From Cytobacillus oceanisediminis 2691 (GTDB taxonomy: Bacteria; Bacillota; Bacilli; Bacillales; Cytobacillaceae), in assembly GCF_000294775.2 (NCBI RefSeq), contig NZ_CP015506.1, forward strand, positions 3,757,501-3,821,500: a DNA stretch of 64,000 nucleotides, read 5' to 3'. The notes below the pieces were generated by a model, which was not told where the DNA came from, searched no databases, and saw only the letters and a program-made list of their open reading frames with translations. The translations under genes were made by a program, and so were the position numbers. Positions 19,112 through 27,945 of the stretch are shown here, piece by piece; within the stretch, counting starts at the first letter, position 1, and the number at the start of each line of letters is the position of its first letter.

Positions 19112-19254
19112 CATATCCCCCCGTGTATGCATACGATTGTTCATTAAAAAAGTTCCCAATATTTTAAATTCGCTAAGATTATCAAAAATACCTCTGATTA
19201 TAAAATGTTAAAAAAGGCAACAATACTGATAGAAAATGAATAAGGAGTGTTTAT

Positions 19255-19473
19255 ATGAACGGTGAACAGCTGACTGCAGTCTACAGAAACAACAATGAAG
19301 AGATTATTTCATTCCAGACTTCCGGAGGAAGGATCATTTCTTATCGGAAAGCACTATTGGAGGCTAAAGAAGGCTTGATTGAAGGTATTCAAATTTATGA
19401 AAACGAAGATGGTTCGATATATCTGAATCCTTCCTTTGCGTCATCTTTTGATGATTTTCCCAGCTTCTATTAA
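19255..19473 (+). CDS. DUF3892-like small protein
   Basis: A 72-residue protein with the pattern LTAVYRNNNEEIISFQTSGG...YRKALLEAKEGLIEGI, which fits the DUF3892 family of small Bacillaceae proteins of unknown function. AAGGAGTG precedes the ATG. It is divergent from the methyltransferase and ends at a two-way terminator shared with mntR. Confidence 0.75.
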   Translation: MNGEQLTAVYRNNNEEIISFQTSGGRIISYRKALLEAKEGLIEGIQIYENEDGSIYLNPSFASSFDDFPSFY

Positions 19474-19489
19474 AAAAGTCCGGTGCATG

Positions 19490-19520
19490 AAAAAAACCTG
19501 ACGAAAGCAGTCAGGTTTTT
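19490..19520. terminator. Bidirectional terminator
   Basis: AACCTGAC/GTCAGGTT arms with loop GAAAGCA, A-run before and T-run after. It separates the DUF3892 gene and mntR. Confidence 0.8.
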
Positions 19521-19944
19521 ACTGTTCTTCTTCATTTTTACGCTGGATTTCCCTCAGCACTCCAATGCGGCTATCATCCTCTTCAAAAAACTGAACCAAG
19601 TCGCCAACCCTATCGATGGCATCCCAGCTCAGGTGATGTTCAATGCCTTCCACATCTTCATAAATATTTTCTTCTTTAACTCCAATAATACGCAGGAGCT
19701 GTTCTAAAAGCTCATGCCGATATACAAGCCTCTTGCCGACTTTTTTTCCTTTTGGCGTTAAAATAAGCCCTCGATACTTTTCATAAACTAGATACTCATC
19801 CTTATCAAGCTTCTGAACCATTTTTGTCACAGAAGAGGGATGTACAGAGAGAGCCTCGGCAATATCAGAAACTCTGGCATATCCTTTGTCCTCGATTAAC
19901 ATATATATTTGTTCAATGTAATCTTCCATACTTGGTGTTGGCAT
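19519..19944 (-). CDS. mntR: Manganese-responsive regulator MntR
   Basis: A 141-residue DtxR-family repressor that shuts off Mn(II) uptake genes when Mn is ample. The N-terminal winged helix ([21 protein letters not shown]) is followed by the metal sites. All ligands known for MntR are present: Asp8, Glu11, His77, Glu99, Glu102 and His103. Asp8 and Glu99 favour Mn over Fe. The start ([14 protein letters not shown]) has AGGAGGT 7 nt upstream; a TTG six codons earlier is rejected. A repeat element begins right upstream of this ribosome site, so the promoter is in or beyond the repeat. Confidence 0.95.
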   Translation of the reverse strand: MPTPSMEDYIEQIYMLIEDKGYARVSDIAEALSVHPSSVTKMVQKLDKDEYLVYEKYRGLILTPKGKKVGKRLVYRHELLEQLLRIIGVKEENIYEDVEGIEHHLSWDAIDRVGDLVQFFEEDDSRIGVLREIQRKNEEEQ

Positions 19945-19964
19945 TACGCAACCTCCTGCCAATT

Positions 19965-20096
19965 AGAAAAGCGCAAGCGCCTTGCCCACCCCCGACAAAC
20001 ACAAGACGAGCCTATCAGAAAGGCGTTCTTTGCCTCTTTGGGAGGATTGACTTGTGATCTCGAGGGGGTAGCCGCTCGAGCTAGACCATTCTCAAA
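19965..20096 (-). repeat. GCGC-type Bacillus repeat, copy 1
   Basis: About 130 bp beginning (on +) agaaaagcgcaagcgccttg and ending with ctcgagctagac. A near-identical copy is at 55451 and a rearranged one at 25617. It contains several small inverted repeats (GCGCAAGCGC; CTCGAG near the end). It sits directly upstream of the mntR ribosome site. This family is common between genes in Bacillaceae; its function is unknown to me. Confidence 0.85.
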
Positions 20097-20236
20097 ATTC
20101 AAAGATATAAATTCAGATATTATAAATGCGCAGAGCGCCATGTCCACTTTATTTCATTCATTAACAATTATAAGACTTTAACGATTTTACTACAGTTGGA
20201 AAATGGAGACAAGGAAATTCGCTGCAGCAAGCAAAT

Positions 20237-22399
20237 TCAGGTCTTTTGCGGGAAGAGAAATTTGACTCTATTCTCCTGTCGGTCCCAGGTTAATTTAGCT
20301 GAAAATGTTTTATCCTTTCCTTTGCTTGTAAAACCTTCAACTAAGTCTGTTTCCCCATCCTTCAGTAGCTGTTTGATCAGTTTCTGAGTCATCGTCTTGC
20401 CCATAATGCTTTTGGAAATAGTGAAAGTGCATTTTGTTTTATTATAATTGGAGCAGCCATAAAAGCTCCCCTTATCAACAGCTTTACCATCACACAGCAT
20501 GCATTTGCCCAGATTGACTGCTCTTTTTTGCTTGAATTTCCCGGGCGTGAACCCCTCTTTATCTTCCTCAGAGAATGTCCACTTTCCCGCATGTTCAATG
20601 GAGGCGGAAATCAAATGGCCAACCATTTTATTGGTTTGCTCCATGAATTGTTTGGGGGATGCCTGACCATCCGAAATATCCTTCAGCCGCTGTTCCCATT
20701 TGGCTGTCATTTCTGGAGAAGCCAGTATTTCTGTGCCTATTGCTTCTATCAGGATTTTTGCTTTTGAGTTTGCATATACAAGATTCTTCTTTATATCAAT
20801 GTATTTGCGCTCCTTCAGCATTGTGATGATTCCCGCCCTTGTAGCTTCCGTTCCAAGGCCTTCCGTCTTCATCAGGACCTTCTCAAGTTCCTTATCTTCG
20901 ATTTGCTTCCCGGCCGTTTTCATCAGTGTAATCAGCTGGCCTTCCGTATACCTTTTTGGCGGCTGGGTTTTGCTTTCTTTTACATCCGCCTTTAACACTG
21001 TACCTTGATCACCCGCCTGCAATAAAGGCAGAATCGGTTCCTTTTCCTTCTCCTGCTGCGGAATCACTTTTCTCCAGCCTTCTTCAAGCTGTACTTTTCC
21101 CTTGGATAAAAACAAAGCTCTTCCATCTGCAAGGGTTTTAATAGTTGTATATTCTGTTACAGCTTTTCCATAATGTGCAGCTATTAAGCTCCTAACGATC
21201 AGGTCATAGAGAATTTTTTCATCCGAAGATAATCTTACCAGGTCGGGCACTTGTTCGGTCGGAATAATAGCATAGTGATCAGTTACCTTTTTATCATTCA
21301 CATACCGTTTATTCTGCAAAATCGAGCTTGAAGGCAAAGGGAAAAATTCCTTATACTCATCTTTTGTTTCCATTTTCCTGAGGATCTCCGGAAACATTTC
21401 CGCTTCTCCTTCTGTTACATGCCTGGAATCTGAGCGAGGATATGAAACGATTCCTTTTTGATAAAGCTTCTGCAATACATCAAGTGTTTTTTTGGGCGGG
21501 AATTTGAACCTGCGGTTGGTTTCTGCCTGCAATGCAGAAAGGTTATAAAGCATCGGCGGCAGGAATTCTTTTTTTTCGGCCTGCACATCTTCTACCTGTG
21601 CATCTTTGTCCCTGCAGAATGCCGCAATCTTTTCGGCAAGCTCCTTCGTCTTAATTCTTGATTCCCCATCTTTTTCCCACTTGCCGGTATATTTTTTCCC
21701 GTTTACTTTAAACTGTGCATTTACTTCCCAGAAAGGTTCGGAAACAAAATTCTGGATTTCCTGTTCCCTTTTTACGATTAAAGCTAAAGTGGGAGTCTGA
21801 ACCCTTCCTACTGAAAAAACATCCGAGAAGCCTTTCTGCTGCAGAAGAAGACTGTATAATCGTGAAGCATTCATGCCAACGATCCAGTCGGCACATGCTC
21901 TCGTATAGGCTTCATAATATAAGTTCCTTGTGTCACTTTCATCCAGCAGGGTAAGAAACCCTTCCTTTATGGCTTTAGGTGTCAAGGAAGAGATCCAGAG
22001 CCTTTTCATGGGCACTCTGGTACCGGTAAGCCTTAGAATATTCCGGATGATAAGCTCGCCTTCTCTCCCTGCATCACCAGCATGGATAATTTCTGTTAAG
22101 TTAGGATTAGAAGCAAGCTGTTTGATTATATTAAATTGTTTTGCTTTATCCTTTGTCACTTCATATTGAAATTGCTCCGGAATTATGGGCAATGTATCCA
22201 ATGACCATTTTTTCCAATCCTTCTTGTATTTTTCAGGGGCAGACAGCTGGCATAGGTGGCCTATAGCCCAAGTAACATGAGCCCCATGGGGAAATATATC
22301 GTTCGGAAGAATCTCAATATATCCCTGGTGTTTCTTCATTTTAAAAATAGAAGCCAGCGTCATACCCTGATCGGGTTTTTCCGCGATTATCAATTTCAT
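20237..22399 (-). CDS. topB: DNA topoisomerase III
   Basis: A type IA topoisomerase (720 residues) that relaxes and decatenates DNA through a 5'-phosphotyrosine. The TOPRIM motifs (IIAEKPDQG at the start and IHAGDAGREGELI near 105), the active-site tyrosine motif GIVSYPRSDSRHV near 315, and a C-terminal zinc motif (CMLCDGKAVDKGSFYGC, NKTKC) are visible. The length is that of Bacillus TopB. GGGAGCT precedes the ATG. It is a single gene between mntR and the pullulanase gene. Confidence 0.96.
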   Translation of the reverse strand: MKLIIAEKPDQGMTLASIFKMKKHQGYIEILPNDIFPHGAHVTWAIGHLCQLSAPEKYKKDWKKWSLDTLPIIPEQFQYEVTKDKAKQFNIIKQLASNPNLTEIIHAGDAGREGELIIRNILRLTGTRVPMKRLWISSLTPKAIKEGFLTLLDESDTRNLYYEAYTRACADWIVGMNASRLYSLLLQQKGFSDVFSVGRVQTPTLALIVKREQEIQNFVSEPFWEVNAQFKVNGKKYTGKWEKDGESRIKTKELAEKIAAFCRDKDAQVEDVQAEKKEFLPPMLYNLSALQAETNRRFKFPPKKTLDVLQKLYQKGIVSYPRSDSRHVTEGEAEMFPEILRKMETKDEYKEFFPLPSSSILQNKRYVNDKKVTDHYAIIPTEQVPDLVRLSSDEKILYDLIVRSLIAAHYGKAVTEYTTIKTLADGRALFLSKGKVQLEEGWRKVIPQQEKEKEPILPLLQAGDQGTVLKADVKESKTQPPKRYTEGQLITLMKTAGKQIEDKELEKVLMKTEGLGTEATRAGIITMLKERKYIDIKKNLVYANSKAKILIEAIGTEILASPEMTAKWEQRLKDISDGQASPKQFMEQTNKMVGHLISASIEHAGKWTFSEEDKEGFTPGKFKQKRAVNLGKCMLCDGKAVDKGSFYGCSNYNKTKCTFTISKSIMGKTMTQKLIKQLLKDGETDLVEGFTSKGKDKTFSAKLTWDRQENRVKFLFPQKT

Positions 22400-22527
22400 A
22401 CTTTAGCTCCCTTTGCATTGTAGAACAAATTGTAGACATCTATTTTAATATTAACCTAAAAATTTAGCAAAGGGAGTTAAAATACCTATATAGTTATGAA
22501 ATTTTTAAAACAATCTGTTCCGCTAAG

Positions 22528-22561
22528 CAAAACAAAAGAAGAATCCCCTGACAGGATTCTC
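22528..22561 (-). terminator. Terminator after the pullulanase gene
   Basis: AGAATCC/GGATTCT stem with a short loop followed by TTCTTTTGTTTTG on the - strand, 10 bp past the pullulanase stop. Confidence 0.75.
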
Positions 22562-22570
22562 CTCCGTTAC

Positions 22571-25495
22571 TTATCTTTTTAGAATAAAGCTTGTTTGTGC
22601 AGGTACTTCAATTGTTTTTGACTGATATATCTTTAGGGTTTTTATCCCTGCCTGTTTTCCGTCTGCAAGCAAATGCCAAGGGCCCTTGCCTGGAAGTGTT
22701 ATTTTGGCTGTTTCTGTATTTGCATTATGGATTACAACAATCTCTTTCGCTCTATCTTTTAGGCCTTTTGCATCCAGTCTATAAGCCACCGTATTATCTG
22801 GGGCATCAATAAATTCAAGCTTTGATTGAATATCCTCAGCTGATGTCATTCTAAACGATTTATAATGCTTTCTGAGCTTAATCAGACCTTTAAAATAGTC
22901 TACTTCCCCGCTGAAATCTGTTCGGCGGTCCCAGTCTAACTGATTTACACTGTCAGGGGATTTATAGCTGTTGTGATCCCCGTATTTTGTCCGCATGAAT
23001 TCCTGGCCTGCATGAACAAAGCTGATTCCTTGGGATGTCAGTATAATGGAAGAAGCCAATTTATGCATTTTCTTTCTTGATTCCTCCGCTGCGTCTGGAT
23101 TAGTCAGTTCAAGCTTATCCCAAAGAGTGTGGTTATCATGCGCCTCAGCATAGGTAACCGCCTGTTCAGGATCTTTGTATGTGGCCATAGTGCCCGGATA
23201 TTCCAATCCTGCTGCAATTCCTTGCTGAACAAATTCTTCCATGCCTTGTTTGCCATTTACAAAACCTTTATCCAGTTCATCAAACACACTGCCTTTTAAA
23301 CCATCCCGGATGCCATCGTTGAAATGGCCAATGCCAGGCATATCTTCGGCATTTTTCTGATTGGCCTTTCTTTCAGCTGCCAGTGGTGTGTTTAAATCCC
23401 ATCCCTCCCCAATGATAATGATAGTAGGATCAATTTTATCCAATGCCTTTCTTACTTTATTCATTGTCTCAGTATCATGAATGCCCATCAGATCGAAGCG
23501 GAATCCATCAAGATTATATTCCTCAGCCCAATATGCAACAGAGTCGACGATAAATTTCTGCATCATTTTTCTTTCCGAAGCTGTATCATTGCCGACTCCT
23601 GTGCCATTGGCAAGTGTTCCATCTTCGTTATAGCGGAAATAGTAGCCTGGAACAAGCTTATGGAAACTGGATTCATTTACTGCAAATACATGATTATACA
23701 CAACATCCATTACAACCCGCAGCTGCTCTTTATGGTATTCCTGAATCATTGTCTTCAATTCTGTAATTCTTGCAGCTGGATCATAAGGATCAGTAGAATA
23801 CGAGCCTTCCGGCACATTGTAGTTTTTAGGATCATAGCCCCAGTTATATTGTGGTTCGTTCAGTTTTGTTTCATCAACTGTCCGGTAGTCATAAATCGGA
23901 AGGAACTGAACATGTGTGACTCCAAGATCTTTTATATGATGTAAACCTGTTTTTTCTCCTTTTGAATTTAAAGTGCTTTTCTCAGCAGCTCCAAGGAACT
24001 TCCCCTTATGCTTAATGCCGCTGTCCTCATGAATCGAAAGGTCCCGTATATGAACTTCATAAATGATGGAGTCCTCTGGATTCTTTAACTTCGGCTTCTG
24101 TTTATTCCACTTTTTAGGGTCGGTTGAATCCAGATCCATCACAACGCCCCTGTCGCCATTCACTGTTACAGCCCGGACATAGGGATCAGTCGCTTCTGTC
24201 CATTCCCCTCCGATTTTAACTTTATAATTGTAAATCAGCCCATTTTGATTACCTTTTAGAACAGTTGTCCAGGTTCCTTTTTCACCTCTATTAAGAGGCA
24301 GTTCTTCAGCAGTCTGATCATGCCAGCTGTCATAAAGCACTATCGATGCTTCACTTGCTGTAGGGGCCCAAAGCCTGAAGGAGGTTTGATTTTTCGCATA
24401 CTGGTTTCCCAGCTTCCCATCATAATAGAAAGCATCATCAAATTCCTTTGATCTGACAATATCCCCAATCTTCACCTCTGCCTCTCCGAATGAAACTGCA
24501 GAAATTTTATATGATTGCCTGAAATCTAGTTTATCTTCTGTTATCACTCTTACTTTATTTGTAAAATCCTTTTCCTCGTCCCCGTCAAAAGGAACAACAT
24601 CTTTAATATCAGCATTGTCAATTTCAATGATGGATTCCCAATCCCTCCACTGGAAAGGAAAATTAGTTTCAAGCGTAATCTGATTAAAAGTATCCATAGA
24701 AGCATTCACTATTTTTGGATCTTTTTCAATATAGGCTGGATTGTAATAAATTCTTTCTGTTCCCTGAACAATCCATATTTCTGCATTCCCATTTTCATCG
24801 AACTTTGTAATAAAGCGATCACTAAATTCCTTGCCTGCCCAGTCATTTCCTTCTATGCTCTTCCTGACTATAAATCCGGCCTTTGTCATACCTTCCGGAT
24901 TTTCAAGCTCAAATTCAGCAACTTTCCCAAAATCATCTTCTGCTGCAAAATCAACTCTTTTGCCATCTTTGCCTTCTGGCCAAGTCCATAAATTCCAGCC
25001 TTCATAATTACCGTCATATCGAAAGTAGTGGAGTTTTACCTTCACCCTTCCAAATGCCGGAAAGTCTCTGTACTCACCATCAGGCGGTGATGTATATGTA
25101 TGTTCATCGCCTGCTTTTACCCATACTTCATCATTGCCGCTCTGTACATTGATGAATCGGTCTCCCCCATCCTTCTCCCAGCTGTCAGTACGGACAATAA
25201 ACCCAACTTCATCATGGATTCCAGGGAGTACAATCTCTGCAGTGAGTCCAAATTCATCTTCACCAGTGAATTCAAAAGCCTGACCTTCACCATCTTTAGG
25301 CCATACCCATAAATTCCAATCTTTCGTATTGCCCTCTGCAGGCTGATAATGGATAGTGACTGCAGTAGTCTGATCGAGCCCTTGTGTCGATTTTTCAGCT
25401 GATGCAATCGTTTGCATAAATGGGGATAAAAGATTGGATGCCGCCAATATTATAGCAGCGGCCAGAAAAATAAACTGTTTATACCCTCTCAACAT
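22571..25495 (-). CDS. pulA: Secreted type I pullulanase
   Basis: A 974-residue exported enzyme that cuts alpha-1,6 branches in pullulan and starch. Signal peptide: residues 1-33 (cleavage near IASAEK). Two starch-binding (CBM41/PUD) modules follow, each with the NLWVWP or NLWTWP motif (near 60 and 170), then a linker domain, a CBM48-type module (FRLWAPTASEASI) and the GH13 barrel. The pullulanase signature YNWGYDP is near residue 547; the nucleophile is in GFRFDLMGIHD (near 665), the acid in IIGEGWDLNT (near 697) and the third Asp in AEAHDNHT. A cre site upstream implies glucose repression. Confidence 0.95.
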   Translation of the reverse strand: MLRGYKQFIFLAAAIILAASNLLSPFMQTIASAEKSTQGLDQTTAVTIHYQPAEGNTKDWNLWVWPKDGEGQAFEFTGEDEFGLTAEIVLPGIHDEVGFIVRTDSWEKDGGDRFINVQSGNDEVWVKAGDEHTYTSPPDGEYRDFPAFGRVKVKLHYFRYDGNYEGWNLWTWPEGKDGKRVDFAAEDDFGKVAEFELENPEGMTKAGFIVRKSIEGNDWAGKEFSDRFITKFDENGNAEIWIVQGTERIYYNPAYIEKDPKIVNASMDTFNQITLETNFPFQWRDWESIIEIDNADIKDVVPFDGDEEKDFTNKVRVITEDKLDFRQSYKISAVSFGEAEVKIGDIVRSKEFDDAFYYDGKLGNQYAKNQTSFRLWAPTASEASIVLYDSWHDQTAEELPLNRGEKGTWTTVLKGNQNGLIYNYKVKIGGEWTEATDPYVRAVTVNGDRGVVMDLDSTDPKKWNKQKPKLKNPEDSIIYEVHIRDLSIHEDSGIKHKGKFLGAAEKSTLNSKGEKTGLHHIKDLGVTHVQFLPIYDYRTVDETKLNEPQYNWGYDPKNYNVPEGSYSTDPYDPAARITELKTMIQEYHKEQLRVVMDVVYNHVFAVNESSFHKLVPGYYFRYNEDGTLANGTGVGNDTASERKMMQKFIVDSVAYWAEEYNLDGFRFDLMGIHDTETMNKVRKALDKIDPTIIIIGEGWDLNTPLAAERKANQKNAEDMPGIGHFNDGIRDGLKGSVFDELDKGFVNGKQGMEEFVQQGIAAGLEYPGTMATYKDPEQAVTYAEAHDNHTLWDKLELTNPDAAEESRKKMHKLASSIILTSQGISFVHAGQEFMRTKYGDHNSYKSPDSVNQLDWDRRTDFSGEVDYFKGLIKLRKHYKSFRMTSAEDIQSKLEFIDAPDNTVAYRLDAKGLKDRAKEIVVIHNANTETAKITLPGKGPWHLLADGKQAGIKTLKIYQSKTIEVPAQTSFILKR

Positions 25496-25531
25496 AAGTC
25501 CTCCTTTGCAAATTGTTTAAAGTTTCCTGCA

Positions 25532-25537
25532 ATTATA
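25532..25537 (-). promoter_or_regulatory. Possible -10 box of the pullulanase gene
   Basis: TATAAT on the - strand, 37 nt upstream of the start codon. No good -35 box lies at 17 bp; the expected -35 position overlaps the cre site. Confidence 0.4.
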
Positions 25538-25548
25538 TATTAATCCAT

Positions 25549-25566
25549 GCAGGAAAGCGTTTGCAT
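25549..25566 (-). promoter_or_regulatory. cre site (CcpA operator)
   Basis: On the - strand the sequence ATGCAAACGCTTTCCTGC matches the catabolite-responsive element consensus with one mismatch. It overlaps the expected -35 region of the pullulanase promoter, where CcpA would block transcription. Confidence 0.75.
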
Positions 25567-25610
25567 AAGGCGGAAGACCCTGTGATTTATTACCTAATAA
25601 ATTTGCTTGC

Positions 25611-25990
25611 AATAAGAAAAGCGCAAGCGCCTTGCAGTAAGAACGCCATATCTCTCAAAAGCTGCCAATTTTGGTCGTGCGGTGTGTATACCGTCGAAGC
25701 CTTCCTTAACCTGTGGGCATCAAGCACACGACTAGCCTCTCGGAAAGGAGTTCTTTCCCTTTTTTCGAAGGCTGCCCTACATGTAGAGGCGACTGCACAG
25801 GGACGACAAGCATAAGACGAGCCCTGCAAGAAGTGTACTTTCCTTGGAAGGGATTGGCTAGTCTTTCGTCACTAGGAGCCGCAACTAGACAGCCTTGTGA
25901 CCTCGAGGGGCAGGCGCTCCTCCTAAAAGCTAACACTTTTAGTCGTGCGATGATAAAGCTGTCGTTGCATTCCTTGTGGAGCTGGAAAGT
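25611..25990. repeat. Composite, rearranged GCGC-type repeat block
   Basis: The block starts like copies 1 and 3 (aataagaaaagcgcaagcgccttg), then carries unrelated filler, then a second segment like the middle of the repeat (near 25720-25770, CACACGACTAGCCTC and AAAGGAGTTCTTTCCC), then a third segment from 25800 to 25930 (ACAAGCATAAGACGAGCC, then CCTCGAGGGGCAGGCGCTCC). It looks like nested or decayed copies. Short frames here have no ribosome site and I reject them as genes. Confidence 0.6.
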
Positions 25991-26037
25991 TATTGACGAT
26001 CAAAATTTTTTTCTATCAAAAAAATGGCTTTTGCCGA

Positions 26038-26328
26038 TCATTCTTTAAGATAGCGCTTTATTGTCAGGTTTTTTTGGATGTACCATTTATTTTCTGTAAC
26101 AATGTTTGCGACCGTCAAAATCATGGATGGAATTTTCTCAACATTAAATACAATGATGCCTAATTGGTCATTCATAATAAGAAATGACTCTCCATGTGAG
26201 TATAGAGGGAGATCCTTGCCAAGCTGCAGGATCGAGCTAATGATGGCCTGCTTCTCTTCTGCTTCTATTTGGATGTTGGGTGAAAACCTCAAGATCCAAT
26301 CTTGATTCTCAATGGAAAACCGATACAT
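26038..26328 (-). CDS. Hypothetical protein, 96 residues
   Basis: No family recognised. Soluble, about one third hydrophobic, no cysteine or membrane helix; the start MYRFSIENQDWILRF follows a GGGTGAGG ribosome site (a GTG three codons earlier is less good). It is a single gene next to the composite repeat block and divergent from cspD. Expression is likely from the ribosome site, the function cannot be told. Confidence 0.6.
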   Translation of the reverse strand: MYRFSIENQDWILRFSPNIQIEAEEKQAIISSILQLGKDLPLYSHGESFLIMNDQLGIIVFNVEKIPSMILTVANIVTENKWYIQKNLTIKRYLKE

Positions 26329-26337
26329 TTTCCTCAC

Positions 26338-26490
26338 CCTTTGCCAACAAGATAATTAATAATTAATATGAGAAAATCTCTAATTTATGTTATCAATTGA
26401 CTAGTGAACATTGCATTTCACTCTCAAATAAACAAAAGTTGAAATATTTTAAATATTTTATTGTTTTTTGTAAAAAAGCGTTTTAATTCC
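26338..26490. other. AT-rich gap upstream of cspD promoter
   Basis: About 150 bp with no recognisable gene. It holds the promoter of the 96-residue gene on the - strand and the start of the cspD promoter region on +. Confidence 0.4.
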
Positions 26491-26519
26491 TTGACGGAAA
26501 GTGCCCATTCATGTATATT
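26491..26519 (+). promoter_or_regulatory. cspD promoter
   Basis: -35 TTGACG and -10 TATATT with a 17-bp spacer. Transcription would start about 120 nt before the gene, leaving a long leader. Confidence 0.65.
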
Positions 26520-26525
26520 ATAATC

Positions 26526-26645
26526 ATCATTTAACAGAATATATTTCCGTTATTAGATAAAAATATCTGCTCTATGTTTTGTTAGGTGGTAATATTCATC
26601 TAAGGCACAAGATGTGTCTTGACAGGCTTAGGAGGAAAAGTAAAC
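26526..26645 (+). promoter_or_regulatory. Long cold-shock 5' leader
   Basis: The region between the predicted start and the cspD ATG is about 120 nt, with a small hairpin (AGATAAAAATATCT) and a strong AGGAGG. Long, structured leaders are typical of csp genes, where they control stability and translation at low temperature. Confidence 0.55.
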
Positions 26646-26846
26646 ATGCAAAACGGTAAAGTAAAATGGTTCAACAATGAAAAAGGTTTCGGTTTCATCG
26701 AAGTTGAAGGCGGAGACGATGTATTCGTTCACTTCACTGCTATCCAAGGTGAAGGTTTCAAATCTTTAGAAGAAGGCCAGGAAGTTTCTTTTGAAATCGT
26801 TGAAGGAAACCGCGGACCTCAAGCTGCAAACGTTGTAAAACTATAA
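26646..26846 (+). CDS. cspD: Cold-shock protein CspD
   Basis: A 66-residue single-domain OB-fold protein that binds RNA and single-stranded DNA. The RNA-binding motifs KGFGFIE and VFVHFTA are present. The start [16 protein letters not shown] and the ending [10 protein letters not shown] match CspD, and the neighbours ypeQ, ypeP and ypdP are those of B. subtilis cspD. The frame extends nine codons upstream with a TTG, but the AGGAGG lies right before the ATG at 26646. The long leader is consistent with cold-shock control. Confidence 0.95.
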   Translation: MQNGKVKWFNNEKGFGFIEVEGGDDVFVHFTAIQGEGFKSLEEGQEVSFEIVEGNRGPQAANVVKL

Positions 26847-26861
26847 TTCAAATATAACGAT

Positions 26862-26896
26862 AAAAAGGCTGGCACCTGCCAGCCTTTTATTTTTTT
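26862..26896. terminator. Bidirectional terminator
   Basis: AAGGCTGGC/GCCAGCCTT arms around ACCT with TTTTATTTTTTT after, and an A-run before. It ends cspD and ypeQ, which converge. Confidence 0.85.
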
Positions 26897-26902
26897 CCTG
26901 AT

Positions 26903-27088
26903 TTATGAAAGCTTGCTGCCTATTGATTTAATTTTCTCACCTACAGTGCACTCTGTAATGCAAAATCGATGGGCATATCTGCGCCCTCTTTCCTCTTTAT
27001 GATGCTTATGAAGGAAGCAGTCTTTGCAGTAACTGATTATCAGCTCCTCCACTTCATTAATAATTTCCTTCCTGCTCAAACGATTCAC
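26903..27088 (-). CDS. ypeQ: Small zinc-finger protein YpeQ
   Basis: A 61-residue protein with CKDCFLHKHHK and CITEC, a Cys/His pattern of the small Bacillus zinc-finger family (zf-C2HCIx2C). The start is GTG after AAGGAAGG. It is 17 bp downstream of ypeP, in the same order as in B. subtilis, so it is in that operon. Function unknown. Confidence 0.78.
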   Translation of the reverse strand: MNRLSRKEIINEVEELIISYCKDCFLHKHHKEERGRRYAHRFCITECTVGEKIKSIGSKLS

Positions 27089-27105
27089 GCCTTCCTTATA
27101 TCGGA

Positions 27106-27762
27106 TTATATGATCTGCATTTTGCTGTTAATAAACTTCCCCTGCAGTGCCTGACCGGCCAATTTATCTGCTTCTTTATTTTCATTGCGCGGAATGGGTC
27201 TATATCTTGGCAGAATACCAAGCTTTTTAATCTTTTCTTCAATTCGGTCAAGCCAGCGGTTTAAATTTTCTTCATAACATGGCCATTCACCTTCAAGCTG
27301 TTTCAACACTACCTGTGAATCACCTTTGAATTCACAAGTCATATGATGAACGCCCATTTCTTCGAGCAGGTTGAGAGTGTAATAAATGGCCGCATATTCT
27401 GCTTCATTATTATTATCCATCTCATCAAATAGCTCATTTGCCCGCACACGGTACTTTTTTTTGCCCTGTTTAAAATATATTACTGCACCGAGCCCAGCCT
27501 GACAGGTTTCTTTATTAAATCCCCCATCAAAAAATACGGTAATATCGTGGGGATCCTCTTCCACTTCCATTAGAAGTTTTCTCATTTCCTTTGTGCTCCA
27601 TGAAGTGCCAGCTTCATCATAGTAAATTATTTCTTTGCCCTTCCCTGATTTTTCAATATCTTCTCCAGCCTGCAAGGCCGATTCACCGTCAATCCAGTCT
27701 GAAGTAAATAATATATCCTCATTACCTTTAAGTTTATATTTCCATTCCAATTTATATTTCAT
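27106..27762 (-). CDS. ypeP: RNase H1-family protein YpeP
   Basis: A 218-residue protein: an unknown N-terminal domain of about 70 residues, then an RNase H fold. The four acidic catalytic positions are visible (VFFDGG, NNEAEY, KGDSQ, NKEADKLAG), so activity on RNA-DNA hybrids is possible but untested. It precedes ypeQ by 17 bp. Another RNase H-like gene (ypdQ) is nearby, as in B. subtilis. Confidence 0.85.
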   Translation of the reverse strand: MKYKLEWKYKLKGNEDILFTSDWIDGESALQAGEDIEKSGKGKEIIYYDEAGTSWSTKEMRKLLMEVEEDPHDITVFFDGGFNKETCQAGLGAVIYFKQGKKKYRVRANELFDEMDNNNEAEYAAIYYTLNLLEEMGVHHMTCEFKGDSQVVLKQLEGEWPCYEENLNRWLDRIEEKIKKLGILPRYRPIPRNENKEADKLAGQALQGKFINSKMQII

Positions 27763-27841
27763 TAAGGTCAGCCTTTCTGTACTTTATTAGCTGGTCATCA
27801 TTATTAGAACTGTTTGCAATAGTTGAACTTATTATACTTTA

Positions 27842-27862
27842 CTCAGTTTATTACTAACTGAG
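27842..27862. promoter_or_regulatory. Perfect 7-bp inverted repeat
   Basis: CTCAGTT and AACTGAG separated by TATTACT, overlapping the -35 region of the ypdP promoter (-10 TATAAT at 27875). It could be an operator for an unknown repressor or a chance palindrome. Confidence 0.35.
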
Positions 27863-27874
27863 TATATTTCAAGG

Positions 27875-27880
27875 TATAAT
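27875..27880 (+). promoter_or_regulatory. -10 box of ypdP
   Basis: A perfect TATAAT, about 22 nt before the preQ1 riboswitch. A weak -35 (TTACTA, 18 bp away) precedes it. Confidence 0.55.
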
Positions 27881-27903
27881 GGTCAATGACAATTTTATAT
27901 CTC

Positions 27904-27942
27904 CTGCGGTTCGTAAACTCCCGCATTAACAAAACTAGGAGG
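27904..27942 (+). ncRNA. PreQ1-I riboswitch
   Basis: The leader has a 5-bp stem TGCGG/CCGCA with loop starting TTC and a 3' tail ACAAAACTAGG, which matches class I preQ1 aptamers. The tail leads into the ribosome site AGGAGG six bases later, so binding of preQ1 should hide the ribosome site. A CTCCT at 27901 is complementary to AGGAG at 27937. The regulated gene is a queuosine-precursor transporter, as expected. Confidence 0.9.
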
Positions 27943-27945
27943 AAT

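Noticed and set aside
26038..26328. The 96-residue gene as a regulator of cspD
   Set aside because: No DNA-binding motif; divergence from cspD is not evidence of control.
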